From contig JAWNZC010000320.1 of NCBI GenBank assembly GCA_035771165.1, positions 1,716,001 to 1,780,000 of the forward strand: a DNA stretch of 64,000 bases, written 5' to 3'. Below the pieces are notes generated by a model. The model made no database searches, had not been told where the DNA came from, and saw only the letters and a program-made list of their open reading frames with translations. The position numbers and the translations under genes are program-made. The first letter of the stretch is position 1. Every line of letters begins with the position of its first letter. Positions 1 to 11,786 of the stretch are shown in pieces. Source of the stretch: Paragorgia papillata (taxonomy: Eukaryota > Cnidaria > Anthozoa > Scleralcyonacea > Coralliidae).

Positions 1-390
1 CTCATTTACATATTAAACACATTTAAATATCTTGAAAACGAATAAAGATACAAAAAAATTGTAAAAGAAACGAAATCACTTGAAACTGTGGACATAAAAA
101 CGCCTTGTAACACTGAACATTTCATAACTGATGTTGCTTTCTGTAAAAATACTGTACCCTGCTCCTGACGTCAGAGTCCATCTCATTTACATATTAAACA
201 CATTTAAATATCTTGAAAACGAATAAAGATACAAAAAAATTGTAAAAGAAACGAAATCACTTGAAACCAATTTCAATTGAAATCAAATTGAAATATCTTC
301 CAAACGAAGAAAGACACGAAAAAGTTGTAAAAGATCTTCTATTACAATTTCACGAGTTCTCTCAAATTAAACAAACTTAATTTTTATTGT
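1..390. repeat. Duplicated foldback-family repeat at the left edge
   Basis: Bases 1-86 recur almost unchanged at 182-267, giving a direct repeat with a period near 181 bases. Bases 280-380 are a diverged version that ends in a segment resembling the right end of the inverted-repeat element at 3058-4336. The stretch is AT-rich, has no coding signal, and lies in the downstream part of the DEG/ENaC gene, probably in an intron. Confidence 0.6.
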
Positions 391-549
391 CAATACCCTT
401 TAAGATTGGTGTGTATATACATGTAGTGCACGTGGTGCGTTTGCGGGCTTGGTGTAATGTACTAGTATAACAGATGTTCCGTAGATGTTCCGTAGATGTT
501 CGCGAGCTCAAATACTCCAAAAATATTTTCCTGAGCTGTAGACAAGGAT

Positions 550-622
550 TACCCTGCGAGCAGAGCCTCCTGTGTCCTTTCCTTTGCCTCGCAAGGATAC
601 AGGAGGCTCTACTCGCAGGGTA
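550..622. repeat. Foldback (palindromic) MITE
   Basis: Arms 550-579 and 593-622 begin and end with TACCCTGCGAG / CTCGCAGGGTA. They are reverse complements over 30 bases with two mismatches and a 13-base loop. From memory, hairpins of this type are common in anthozoan genomes, but I cannot name the family. It lies just beyond exon 3 of the channel gene. Confidence 0.75.
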
Positions 623-694
623 GACAGGCATCGAACCTACAGTACTTTTAAAAGCAGAACCTACAGTACTTTTTAAATTTTTTATCAAACATAC

Positions 695-3600
695 CATAAT
701 TTGATCCTGGCATACTGGTACGAAGTATTCTAATGGAATGTCCAGTTTGATTAGCCCCAGGATTAAAGGTATAGCAATTCCCAAACTTCCAGTTCCATGA
801 TGGAGTCCAAAATTGTGCTAAATACCTAAGGTTTAAATACACAAGATATTAGTAGTATTTTTATTATTTAAACCTATTTGGAAACGGTGCGCTTACTAGG
901 CTACTGATTTCCGTGAGGCCGTTTTTCCACACAGTAATTATATACAAAAATATCAAGGTAGTCAACTAAAATTACTAAATTTACAATCCATATTATATTA
1001 GATCTTTACAGCGGAATAACGTATTCTCTTTTTTTGTAAAATTATTTCTTGTTTTTTTAAGTAAATAATCGTTTACAATAGTTTAATTCGATATCACTTA
1101 GATTATTGCAGTGTAATTTGGGAGAACATTGGCCATACCTGAAAAAACAATCCGCAAATTTTTCAGAATAGAGTGACAAGAATAGTTTGGATGCTGACAA
1201 TAGAGGCAGTTTATCGCTTCTATTTGGCTGAAACATGCACAAAAAAGAGCAACGCTCAAGGCAGTATTAATAAGAAACGAGTCGAACGTGCACCTTAAAT
1301 GCTTTTCTGCATGATCAATTTGCTACATACGTGTCAAGCAATACAAGATCTGAGAGGCTCTTCTTAAAAATTACATAGGCCTCGCTTCAACACCGAATAT
1401 TTAAAGGAACTGTAGTCAAAAAATAAACTAATTTTGAATAAATGTCATTTAATGTCATGTTTGGAAATGTTGGTAGTTTTACGGTATTTAGGATTAATTA
1501 TTTGAAAGTTTTCTTAGTTTATAAATGACGTGAGCCAACAGCGTGTTGTTATTGCTCTGTTATTAGTGTTTCCAACAAAAGTTATCTGTATTTATCTGTT
1601 CTCGTACTCAAGAAATGACGTTATCATTATTGTATGCCTTTATTGAATTTTGAATTTTCTTTTCAATTTTGACGCAACATTGTCAATTTTGACGATATGA
1701 CGTCACATATTGAAAAGAAAATTCCGCTGTACATCAAAATTAAATTATTTTTATTTAACAAAATACGAGTCAGAATGATAACGTCATTCCTCCAATACGA
1801 GAGCGGATATCGTAAAGCTATTAACGTATTCAAACATTAAGGGACTTTTATTTAAAGTTTTTTTATTGAAGTTCCCTTTGAATATATATTTTAATATTTA
1901 AATATTTAAAAAAAATCTTGTTTATTGAGGAGTCCCTGGAAGTCACAAAGATGACACATTAAGCAACTGTGACAACAGGCTTCTAAGTGCAGCACTGCAA
2001 GCAAAACCGACTAACAAACGAACTAGGAAGTGTAAATCTGGCTGTTTTGATGCCATGCTAAAACGCTTTCTCGTCCTTCATATGTTCTACTTACCCATTC
2101 TTGCAATTTAGGCCCATCCACGAGCATTTCAAAAACAACTTTTTATACTGATGCCCAACTTCCATCAATTCCTTTTCACTGTAGTCGGCTGCCTTTATGG
2201 CCACTAACTCTTGTAGAATAACACTCTCGTCAAAATCAACATCATTCAGGGAATTTTCTTCATCGTCTATGTCCGAGTTTATAGACGCACCTTTTCTGAG
2301 GGATGCAGTTTGCTTGTTAAACGATTTATCGAAGTCTGAAGTTCCCATTTTGCTTCGATTTACGAAACTTTTCAAAAATCCACCGATTTCAGGAATCTTA
2401 CGTAGCTTTGATTTGCGGAACTGGTTGAGATTGCAGACCGTTACAGATGGAAAGTCGATATTCTGGAGAACAAACGCAATATTAAGCATCCTTAGCTACT
2501 TTTTACACAGGCGTTTACATAATGGAGGACCCGACATTTTCACAGAAGTTTAATATCTAATAGGATAGGGGATTAATAAATAAATAAATGAATAAATAAA
2601 TAGAACTAACAAACTAGCTAGTAATAAATATAAGCTTAGATCTGATGCCTTGAACTTTGTCAATGACTACGCCCAACAAGTGTAATTGAAAATTATGAAA
2701 TCTTAAGAGAACAATGACACGAGAACATATTACCAAAATATCTTTGATCTTTCATGTTAGCTTTGATCATAGTTAATAGAACATATACATGGTTTGGAAG
2801 CTCGTCCAAAGTGATTGTTCTATGTTTTTGTTCAAGTTTATGGAAATTTGTGCAATTTCACAGTATTGTATTTTCTGTATAATGAAGCAGTCATCCAATA
2901 GCAACGATCGGGTTTAATTAGTGAGTTGCTTCATCGTCACGTGTTGTGGTGCTTCATCGCCACGTGTCCATAGAATTTACTTCCATATAAGGAACTCCAT
3001 TGTCAGGTCAACATGACCATGCTTCATGTTGAAAGGCCATAGAGCTTCCAAACCATAAAGTGCCTATGAAACGAAATTTAAGTTTGTCTTACTTGAAAGA
3101 ACTCTTAAAATGGCAAAGTAACATCTTTCGCAGATTTTCGTTTCCTTGCTTCGTTTTTGAGATATTTTTGTTTGGCAATAACAGAGATATATAATCTTTT
3201 GCGATAAGTCATTATGGAAACCGTGACGTAAAGTTATCTTAAGTTTAATTTACATATCAAACAAACTGAAATATCTCAAAAACGAAGCAAGGAAACCAAA
3301 AACTGCAAGTTGGATGTACGTTGACGACCTGACAATCTCTCAATCTATTCACCGAAACTCTCCTCCATCCATACAAGACGACCTTGACACAATCTCTTGC
3401 TGGTCCGCTGCTAACAACATGAAACTAAACCCCAAGAAGTGTAAGGACTTCACCGTATCCTTCCTTCGTGACGTCCCTCAGGAGCTGTCTCCACCTCTCT
3501 GTACATCAACACTTAGCCTCTGCAGAGGGTCAACTGCTATAAAGTGCTGGGGTGATCTTAAAGGAAGACCTAAAGTGGAACGCCCACATTGAATCGATCA

Positions 3601-4944
3601 CCCTCAAAGCTGCCAAGAGACTTCATATCTTGCGTGTGTTATGCAACTCCGGCGTTCCAGCTCAAGACCTCATAATTATATACACTTCACTTATTAGATC
3701 TATTCTTGAATATTGTTGCGCGGTCTGGAGTACTTCCATCCCTCTTTACCTCTCAGACAAGCTAGAAAAGATACAGCGTCGTGCTTTACGTATTCTCTAT
3801 CCGTATCTGTCTTACTCCGCTACCCTTAAAACCTCTGCTCTTCCTCGCCTGTCTGATCGCCGTGAAGTTCTTTGCATTAAAATCCTGAACAAAATTTCTG
3901 TACTATCTTCGCGCCTCAACCATCTCCTACCTCCGACCCGGGCCGCGTCAAATGGTAGAGCGTTGCGATACACCAGTCATTATAGCCTCTTTAGATGCAG
4001 AACCGACAGGTTCAAGAAGAGTTTTTTCCCATCAATGTGCTCATCGAACTGTAAATAATTCTCATTGACTTAATATTTTTAGCATAGCTTTTATAAATAA
4101 TTTTCCCTTTGTATTATAGCTGAATTAGTTATTGTAATTTATAGATTTAATATTGTAATACCAGTTCCTCTTACTTTTATTGTTTTACCATTTTAAAAAT
4201 ACGGCAATTCACGTTAAGTGCGAAAGTATTTTGAATAAACCATCTATTATTATTATTATTATTATGTAATGTTACTCTATCATTTCAAGTGTTCTTTTAA
4301 ATAAGACAAACTTAATTTTCGTTTCATAGGCACTTTTCTTTGATCTATATTACCGCCGTGACAATATAAGTGTTCCTAAAATATTGTTGCAACTTGCATG
4401 ACTCCTTAGCTTGACTAATTCGTTTGATCAAATTTGTTGGAAAGTTCCTGTTGTTTTGAATTGTTTGGTTTTTGAACAACCAAAAGGAAATACGATTATC
4501 AGCTGTCAAACCCTAATCAAGTTCAAAGCAGGAAGTTGTTCAACGAACTTTATTAAAATAATTGGTCATGTCGATGAACCGAATTGCCACAACATTTTAG
4601 GAACACTAATCTATTACCACGACAGTATATAGCAATCGTTGACTTACTTTTTCGTATACAATATCCACTGCCGTCGATATTGGTTTGTCCACGTAGCTGA
4701 CTACCAAAGTATAACACATGTAAATAGTGAATCCATAACATGTTGCAGATATTAGTGCCCAGATACAACGCCGAAGGAAACCGCTGGATAAAGTAGCTTT
4801 TGAAAGTCCACCAAAACTTGTATCAGACGCAAAATTTCTCCACAAAAGTCTGAAACTATTTTCTTGAGATTTTTCTGTCTCTTTTCTTGGTTTAAAAACT
4901 TTTTCTTTTGACTGATGGTCTCTTTCCAAACCATTGTTGTTCAT
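695..4944 (-). CDS. DEG/ENaC (ASIC-like) sodium channel, 5' half, three exons
   Basis: Amiloride-sensitive channel family subunit: trimeric plasma-membrane cation channel with two membrane segments and a large ectodomain. Exons on the minus strand: 4944-4648 (99 codons, donor GTAAGT), 2462-2095 (acceptor CTCCAG, donor GTAAGT, phase 2) and 825-695 (acceptor CTTAG, donor GTATGT); the reading frames join across both introns. Exon 1 holds a basic cytoplasmic N-terminus, the segment TSFGGL at residues 42-47, and TM1 at about 59-83. Exon 2 opens with the family hallmark FPSVTVCN (about 103-110) and ends with an LKCSWMGLNC segment. Exon 3 gives GNCYTFNPG, another family hallmark. The Cys-rich half, TM2 and the selectivity filter must lie beyond base 1. 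The usual His-Gly before TM1 is Gly-Gly here. Introns are 2185 and 1269 bases and carry transposons. Family assignment is firm; ligand and subtype cannot be told. Confidence 0.85.
3058..4336. mobile_element. Inverted-repeat (foldback) element in the channel intron, split by a LINE
   Basis: Bases 3058-3093 and 4302-4335 are reverse complements (AAGTGCCTATGAAACG at the left end). A second inner inverted pair lies at 3130-3176 and 3261-3308. A LINE fragment (3314-4265) sits between, so this is a non-autonomous DNA element later invaded by a retrotransposon. Related sequence lies at 1-390. Confidence 0.6.
3314..4265 (+). pseudogene. 5'-truncated non-LTR retrotransposon (L2/CR1-like) reverse transcriptase
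   Basis: Translation begins MYVDDL, the catalytic YxDD box of a LINE reverse transcriptase. It continues through the thumb and C-terminal region (LKWNAHIESI, RSILEYCCAVW, LEKIQRRALRI, typical of L2/CR1-like ends) to a stop at 4058. A one-base shift in the G run near 3548-3551 separates the two frames. A non-coding 3' end with an (ATT)n tail at about 4245-4265 follows. Everything 5' of the palm domain is missing, so the copy is dead on arrival and antisense to the channel gene. Confidence 0.8.
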
Positions 4945-5610
4945 TTTAACTGTATAGCAAAGAACATAAGTTATTCTGTATTCAGATAGATATATAGAAC
5001 TTATTTTTATTCAGGATATAACACTTCAGTACAAATGCACTGTTATATCAATGTGTGTCCCGAGCGAATAAATGCATAAGTAATAAATATGAATACTATT
5101 AATATTTATACACTCTATTTGAAATACAGTTTCACAGAGTGTACAAATTCGTTCAAGTTGACAATCTTGCGAATACCCAAAGGAAGGTCATTGAAAAGTT
5201 TAGCTCCCATGTAATAGAAAGAATTTCTGGCCTATTCTGTGCGGATTTTGGGTGGTTGAACCAAACACGAAGCATTCCTTGTACAAAAATTATGCGCATT
5301 TATCTGAAAATAATTTTCAAAATTCTTACATACATTTCCGACCAAGGACTTTTTAACTAATACGAAAGCTCTCAAACTAATACGCAAGCTCAGAATAATT
5401 CAACATCATAAATCGTGTAACTCGTGTAACTTAAAGAGGTAGGACAACACATTAAATTTTGGAATAGTGATGTCATTGTAATATTCGTTCTTATTTAGTG
5501 AGCATGAAATATAACCATGCAACAAGCTATATATTGTTGTAATGCTCCTTTATGCTCTATCAAAATATCCCCATTTTATTTTATATCTTTTGATAAGTAT
5601 ATATGAATGA
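4945..5610. other. 5' flank of the channel gene, no feature seen
   Basis: AT-rich sequence upstream of the channel start codon. It would hold the promoter, but I see no clear TATA box or repeat. Short open frames here have no recognisable content. Confidence 0.3.
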
Positions 5611-5612
5611 AG

Positions 5613-6377
5613 GCGAGAATTTGTGGTAACACCACGTTTATTATTTATTGCTGAGCTTTCGACCTGTTGACTCAGGCCTTCATCGGAGCAAATGCCAACA
5701 TCGTGTTGGCTCACGTCATATAAACAAAAACAACTTAACAACCAGAATCACGTAAGGACACAATGGTAGTTACGTGCTTACATTTATTCTAAAATTAATT
5801 TAATTAAATTACATAATGGAATCACGGGATTGTTGACCGAAGAGAGCTAACCAAGTGCTCAATTTTTCGAAGCTGGGAGTATATCGTATTCCATTTGAGT
5901 GTAGTCGGACTGGTAGGAATCTCTCAACTCGTCTGAAGGAACATAACGCCTGTTGCGCTAAAGCTTAGCTTGATATAAATCTGCTGTAGCAAAACACGCT
6001 TGGGAATATGATCACCATATGAAATGGGAGGATTCTTCTCTTAACCAGCGACAAGCACTACTTCAGTGAAAGAATGAGGCCGAATCTATTGAAGTTTTGA
6101 AAAATCATACGATTTTACAGCAGAGTCAGCCATTGAATAGCACTTGGTTAGCTTTCTTCGGTCAACAATCCTGATTCCATTATGTAAATTAATTAATTTT
6201 AGAATAAACGTGAGCACGTAACACTACGCCATTGTGTCTTCACGTGATTCTGGTTGTTAAGTCGTTTTTGTTTATATGATGTGACCCAACACGATGTTGG
6301 TATTTTGCTCTGATGAAGGCCTGAGTCGACAGGGTCTGAGTCGACTGAGTTGCCGTGGTGTTACCACAAATTCTTGC
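5613..6377 (+). mobile_element. Penelope-like element fragment with inverted end copies
   Basis: About 245 bases at 5613-5860 are repeated in reverse complement at 6130-6377. The middle (from about 5870, plus strand) reads LGVYRIPFEC, then GRNLSTRLKEH: the start and catalytic-Arg region of the GIY-YIG endonuclease found in Penelope-like retroelements. Several stops follow, and only part of the domain remains. Partial inverted end copies are a known Penelope insertion pattern. The left arm carries a hammerhead-type motif (5655-5686, minus); the right arm has a decayed one at about 6310. Confidence 0.7.
5655..5686 (-). ncRNA. Hammerhead ribozyme candidate (Penelope type)
   Basis: On the minus strand the order is CCGATGA, stem II GGCCTG/CAGGTC (six pairs, one G-U, loop AGTCAA), then GAAA. 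Outside it, TTGCT and AGCAA can form stem I. Stem III is reduced to almost nothing, as in the minimal hammerheads known from Penelope-like elements. The usual CUGAUGA box has C for U, which may weaken cleavage. Confidence 0.6.
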
Positions 6378-7160
6378 TTGTATTACTGTTTGTCACCATG
6401 CAAATTTTCAAAGAATTATATGAATTGATAGCCTTGATATTTAAGTGTATGTTTTCAGATATGGTTGCTCTTTTAATGCCACTAAAAGCTATGCACGTAA
6501 TTAGTTTCTGATATTTCAGGGAAGTCGTTTACAGTCCAGTCTACAAAATTATGGATGCTTTTAGCCTAATTTGTCAACCTTGGGGTTTGTGCATATTTTT
6601 TGTATCAGAAAAAATAATTCATGTTTTGCACGGTTGGTCTTGAAGAAGAAACAGAGTAACGCTCTTTCCAGTCTAACCGACGTCACTGTACGTAACTTCA
6701 TTATCCAACCTAAGAACTAAGTCTTTGTGACCTCGGTTAGACTGGACACGCTGTAAAGACCCAGATTGTTGATAGTTATACTTTTTATTTCTTTTATGAA
6801 ATAAGACAAAGAGATGTACCATGACGTCACAACCGTAACGGTGATTACACGATACTGTATACTTGTGAAGATCGTTACATGTTATTTAAGGAATGAAGAT
6901 GATGTAATGCACAGCTCACATTAATAAAACCCTATAGGTGATGATTTACCTGGCTCCCACTGGTGTCTATCACAGTGTGAACTCGTCTTATCTGTAATTA
7001 AGTATAATTAAAAAAAACGAGATGTTATTATAAACGTGTTTTAATCCCAATACGAAACTTTCAGTATCCAAAAATGTCATTAAATACTAGCAAAACGTAA
7101 TCTGAATTACAAAATTGCAAGGTCAATGTTGGTGTCAAGGTGATTTATATTGAGTGTAAA
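6378..7160. other. Non-coding, with a short foldback
   Basis: No gene. An inverted repeat at 6667-6680 / 6733-6746 (TCCAGTCTAACCGA) closes a stem-loop of about 80 bases, probably a MITE relic. Confidence 0.4.
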
Positions 7161-7164
7161 TTAA

Positions 7165-7500
7165 TGTTCTTAGAGCTATTATACTCACAACCTTCTGATC
7201 AGACGTCTGTGAGACGTTCTAACTATCGAGCTTCTAGAAATCAGATGATTTGAACGTAGGTTGAATTTGATGTATTACGATGTGTTTGACGAAACTAACA
7301 TGCTATATTATCATACTTGCACATAGCAGTATGTCGCACATTGAACGTAACCAACTTTCAAATCATCTGAGTCGCAATAGCTCAATGGTGCGTCTCATCG
7401 GCGATCAGAAAGTTGTGTGTTTGAGTCCCCCTTGGGAACTCGGAAATGTTTCTGAGTAAAATATCTCGAGGAACATTTACACTCAATTTCTCATATCCTA
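7165..7500. repeat. Facing pair of tRNA-like (SINE-type) sequences
   Basis: Bases 7370-7435 carry A-box-like (TAGCTCAATGGT) and B-box-like (GTTTGAGTCC) motifs at tRNA spacing. A diverged reverse-complement copy occupies about 7185-7260. No proper acceptor stem forms, so I read them as SINE heads or a palindromic element rather than working tRNA genes. A related stretch lies near 13,150-13,350. Confidence 0.4.
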
Positions 7501-7640
7501 GCTAGCGTATCTATCCGTTCTGTTAACGCCATTGGCGGCTTGAATCTGGAGAACTGCTGAGATCTTAGAGAACGTAATACCATGATCACCTCGGGTTCTA
7601 TTGTTCCGAGGGGGCATTAAAATCTCTAAATTCTCTCTGA

Positions 7641-7731
7641 GCGGGCAATTTACTAAATCGCCCGCTTGACCGGGCGATTTAGACTTAGACTAAATCGCCC
7701 GGTCGAGCGGGCGATTTAGTAAATTGCCCGC
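7641..7731. repeat. Near-perfect 41-bp-arm hairpin
   Basis: Arms 7641-7681 and 7691-7731 match as reverse complements except for one position (G-U tolerant), around a 9-base loop. Within each arm the unit AAATCGCCCG recurs. It is GC-richer than its surroundings and lies about 140 bases from the end of the Crypton-like gene. Confidence 0.85.
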
Positions 7732-7870
7732 ATTTGTATGCATGGCCGAACATCCAAACAATACCTGTATACGCAACAATAAAGAGACTTTTATTATGTG
7801 CTGTTAATTATTACATACTTGTTTAGATTCTCATTTATGCCACTCAATTACAACAACACTGAAAATAAGT

Positions 7871-9283
7871 TTATTTACTGATATTGATATTTATATGTAC
7901 GTTACCGTGCACAGAAGCTGCCTGCAACATGCCGCTTAAATCTAGATTCGAATTCACGCTTTTTTCATACTCAACACAAGCATTTACTAGAGTTTCATCG
8001 TCAACATCATCAAATACTGCAGAAGCGTTAGTTGCACCAGAAAGGACACTTGACACAGCGACGTTAGCATTCACATCTTCTCTCTGATAAGTTCTCACAC
8101 CTTCAATTGATCGATGTCCGCTTCGTTTCATTACAGCCTTTTCTGGAACACCAGCATCGTACAAACGTGTCACGGCAGTTACTCGACCAGAATGATTGCT
8201 ATAATTCCCGACTAAACCAGCATCCTTACACATTTCTTTAAATCGCTTGCTAAGTGTATTCCAACCAATTGCTCTATTCTCAAACCAAATTATTGCGCCA
8301 TATTTCCAATTTCCTTTAGGTTTCAAGTAAAAGGGACCATCACTCGCATGTTCTGGGCTAAAAAACGCAGAAAATATCAGTAAATAATTCGTTTGTAAAA
8401 TATGCAAAAATGATATTCAACAATACATACCACATCGAAACGTAGAACTGATAAATGAAACTGAAAGACTCTTCGTGTAGAGGGTCTTCTATACATGCTC
8501 TACTCTCTTCACGTCCTGTTTGCGTCTCTTCAAGCCTCCTTGGTTTGTTTTGGAGATCTTTTCTACATACTTTACGATCATCGTTCCAGCAGGTTGTTCG
8601 ACAAATTCGAATTGGTCATGCGTTAATTCTCGCTGCTCTTTACGACCTCGTAGCGCAAACAACTTCCCAGTCAAGTATAATAATGTATTGATAACACTAT
8701 CCGGGCAACTTGTGCCGAGAATGCCACTATTCCACATTTTCCTTTCATTATTAACGCACACTGCATCTGCTTTCTTTTTAACTGGGTTTTGAGAGGCCTG
8801 TAGTTCCTTTAGCCTGCCATCGAGAGCTTCTTGAAATGACTTTAACTCAGATGAACGGAACAAATTCAACTTTGGATGTTGCACCTGTATGCTTCGATTT
8901 AAACCACAAAACAAGCTATACAAAACTTCATGACGATACTCGCCTCCATCTCTCTTCCTTACTTCTAAGCTTAATCTGCTCAGCCAATAATTAATTTCCT
9001 TGATGCTTAGATCCTCAAAGTTTGGGACACGCTTGAATTGTTGATTCTCGCCAGTAAAATCAATGAACTCCTTATTTCTTGCTTCAGCCCATTTTCTATA
9101 AACATTGCTGCTCCAAGATGTGTGCTTCGTCGTATTTGCGGGCGTTCTGTTGTCTCTAGCTTTCTCAACATCGCGTTCTGTAACAAATGAGAACCGCTTC
9201 TCCACCATGCCCTTCGACTTCGCCAAAATCGAACAACAACGCTTTGTCAAATCTACCTCGCATTTATATACACCTACACACAT
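7871..9283 (-). pseudogene. Crypton-like tyrosine recombinase, one intron, one frameshift
   Basis: DNA-integrase-type protein related to the eukaryotic Crypton/DUF3504 recombinases. The first exon (9283-8431) runs from either an upstream Met or, more likely, MVEKRF at 9208. It contains the core SVINTLLYLTGKLFALRGR. The last exon (8357-7871) has the catalytic block NHSGR (HxxR), SGHRS and a Tyr in RTYQRE. The intron at 8358-8430 has GT and AG borders and joins YVSM to CPEHAS in phase. Near 8490 a single base is missing: the correct frame reads EDPLHEES only after a shift, so the protein breaks just before the intron. The catalytic Arg, His, Arg and Tyr all appear present. Without that lesion it would be a near-complete recombinase; a sequencing error is an alternative. 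Confidence 0.7.
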
Positions 9284-9365
9284 GCATTCAAAATGTCTTT
9301 GTTCTCATATGACGTTTAAACAATAGAAACTAATTACGGTACCTCGGTGATCATACTATTACAAA

Positions 9366-9519
9366 CTAATAGCATGATATATCGGGAAATTAGTGATTAA
9401 ATGTCCCCTCATGCTCGGGAGGTTTGTAGAATTCCCTCGGGCTGCACCCTCGGGAACTCCACAAACCTCCCTCGTCTTCGGGGCATTTAATCACTAATTT
9501 CCCTCATGTCATGCTATTA
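9366..9519. repeat. Foldback MITE
   Basis: The left arm from CTAATAGCATGA is mirrored by a right arm ending in ATGCTATTA. Arms of about 70 bases with a few mismatches enclose a tiny GC-rich centre. No coding capacity. Confidence 0.75.
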
Positions 9520-11320
9520 CTTATAATAATGCTGACAAATAATAGTTTTCAAAATATTGACACGAATAGTCTGATTCGCGCCGAAGATTGGGGATTGGCT
9601 CGTAATTTTTTCCAGTTAAAATATGTATCTTTAGTCAGACATGCATTTAATTATTTCTATTTCGTCATTCATTTATTCAGAGCTTTATTGGTTATGGTGG
9701 CATTTGTGGGAAGAATGAGTCGAACTCAGCACAGAACGATACCGGGTGGGAAGCAAAGACGTTTGGCGATAAAAGAATATAGATTCGTGATGAATCTGTT
9801 ATACTGTTGACAACAATCACGGTACTATATATACTATTTTCTTTGTGACACCCCTGCTCCCAATTATGTTGTTTTTGAATATGAATTTAGTATGTGGGAA
9901 ATTTTATATGTATAGTAATGCTTCAATTCGATATGTACACAATTTACTCGCACGAGAAATATTATGTTAACTATATTAGAATAATCTTTCTGTGATAAAA
10001 TGCTCAAAGCAAGAGTCTATTGTGACTGGGTGTGCATGTGAGTGAGGAAGATGGGAGGGAGCGAGCGGGTTAGGTTAGGAGCGAGTGATGGATCGAGCGA
10101 GCGAACGAACGAGCGAGCGAAAGACTGGACTTAAATTGGAATGTTAAAGGTAAAATAGATCGCATGACGTATATTAAAATTGTATGTAAAATCTGATAAG
10201 TATTAATGCATAGCAAAGAGTATGTTGATTGAACTTTTCAGTTAACCATGCCGTGTAAATTATTCATCATATATAAGTTGTTTGAAGGTGATCTGCATGC
10301 ATATAGGTTATGAGCATGCTAAATGACTGCTCGTGTTTTAAATATTACATAAAAATGGAGTTTACTGCACGCCTGTGTAATAATTAGTTGAACTCGGACA
10401 GTCGTTAAAGCTAACTATCGATATATCATCGATAACAAATGTGATACTTGTGAAAGATCTAGTTTGTTCCGAATTATAGTGAATTTGTACAAATGCATGG
10501 GTTTTCATTTCCGAAAGAAAGCTTCATTCTCAGGTATATGAATGTTCAGACCGGTGTCGTGATAAAAAACAGTAGGAGATTTTGTTCATGCATGTCCAAA
10601 AATCAATCAGAGTCAGTATATTATTAGTTTTACTGTGGGAACCGAACGGCAGCTCAGTTGAAATTTAAGCTTTTAAATATCCGCTCCGCGTATTGCGGGA
10701 ATCTGAAGTTTCATGTAAACACGATGCCATACGACTTCTTGTTTACGGACGGCAAAGAAATTCATCTTTAAGTACAAGCAAGCACTAATTACTATTAAAG
10801 TGTTTGTGTCACCAAGGAGACATAATGGCACAGACTTAACAGTATTAAACCACAGTAGAACATGATTGCTCTTATTACTAGTATACATCGTTTGACAGTC
10901 AATAAACAGAAAATGTCTTCGGTGTTTTTAAAGAGTTGTGAAAACACGAAGAAAAGTTTGGGAGAAGGGAAGAGAGACTTGTGAAGTTTCCATGGACTTA
11001 TAAAAGCAATGCTTTTAATTAGTTGATCGTTGTGCTCGTTTTTCAATTATTATATTCTATATCTGAACTCGTCAGTTCTCTTTAAATTTGACTATACAGT
11101 ACGTTTGCCAGAGCTACAAGGGAGGCGTTTTAGTGATGGTGGTATTTATTTTTAGTTTATTCATGCATAAATTATCTTTGATGTGCCGCGGTTAATATAT
11201 AGGTTAGTTACCTTGCATATTAAATGACCTACTATATCGTTTTAAAACTACGTCTACTCGACTAGAATACTATTTTTTTGTTAAATAACGACAAATATCG
11301 TCTGTATCATGAATAAACTA
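9520..11320. other. Long AT-rich intergenic stretch
   Basis: No gene recognised on either strand. Bases about 10,070-10,125 are a GAGC/GAAC-type tetranucleotide microsatellite. Open frames up to 99 codons have low-complexity content and no family resemblance. Confidence 0.4.
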
Positions 11321-11323
11321 AGC

Positions 11324-11388
11324 AGGTTAGTTACCTCGAAGTCGGTAACTAAGCTAAACTTAGGTACCTCCTTCTCGGTAACTAACCT
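11324..11388. repeat. Short inverted repeat
   Basis: AGGTTAGTTACC at the left is mirrored by GGTAACTAACCT at the right, and the motif CGGTAACTAA occurs twice. It looks like a small foldback element. Confidence 0.5.
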
Positions 11389-11786
11389 ATACTTAGTAAC
11401 GAAAGACTGACGTTTAGAGCAGAGTTCTCCGTCAGAGTAAAACATCAAGTGGCAATACATAGGAACAAATATAGAAAACTAAAAAATGTTTAAACAGAAA
11501 TGTATAAACATCCTTATTGGATGACACGTTGGATGCTAAACGCGTTTTCAATGTTGAATGCCGTAACGTTAAAGTCTATTTTCTCCCATATATCATATGA
11601 CATAATATGTGGCATGACATTCTATATAGGATGTATTTGTAGTGTGAACTCATTGCGATGAAATTATATTTCTTCTTTTCTTGCGTTTATAAGGGTAAAA
11701 ATGTGAATGCGGACATGCATGATTGATACTCATTTTGTGGCCCGACTATTAATATAATATTCTGAGACGGGTTTCTGTCTGAGGAT

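Noticed and set aside
1057..1242. Additional channel exon in intron 2
   Set aside because: The frame joins cleanly from the exon ending at 2095 to the exon starting at 825, leaving no room for it, and it shows no channel motif.
9511..9810. 99-codon plus-strand frame
   Set aside because: No family resemblance; overlaps the end of a foldback element and has AT-driven composition.
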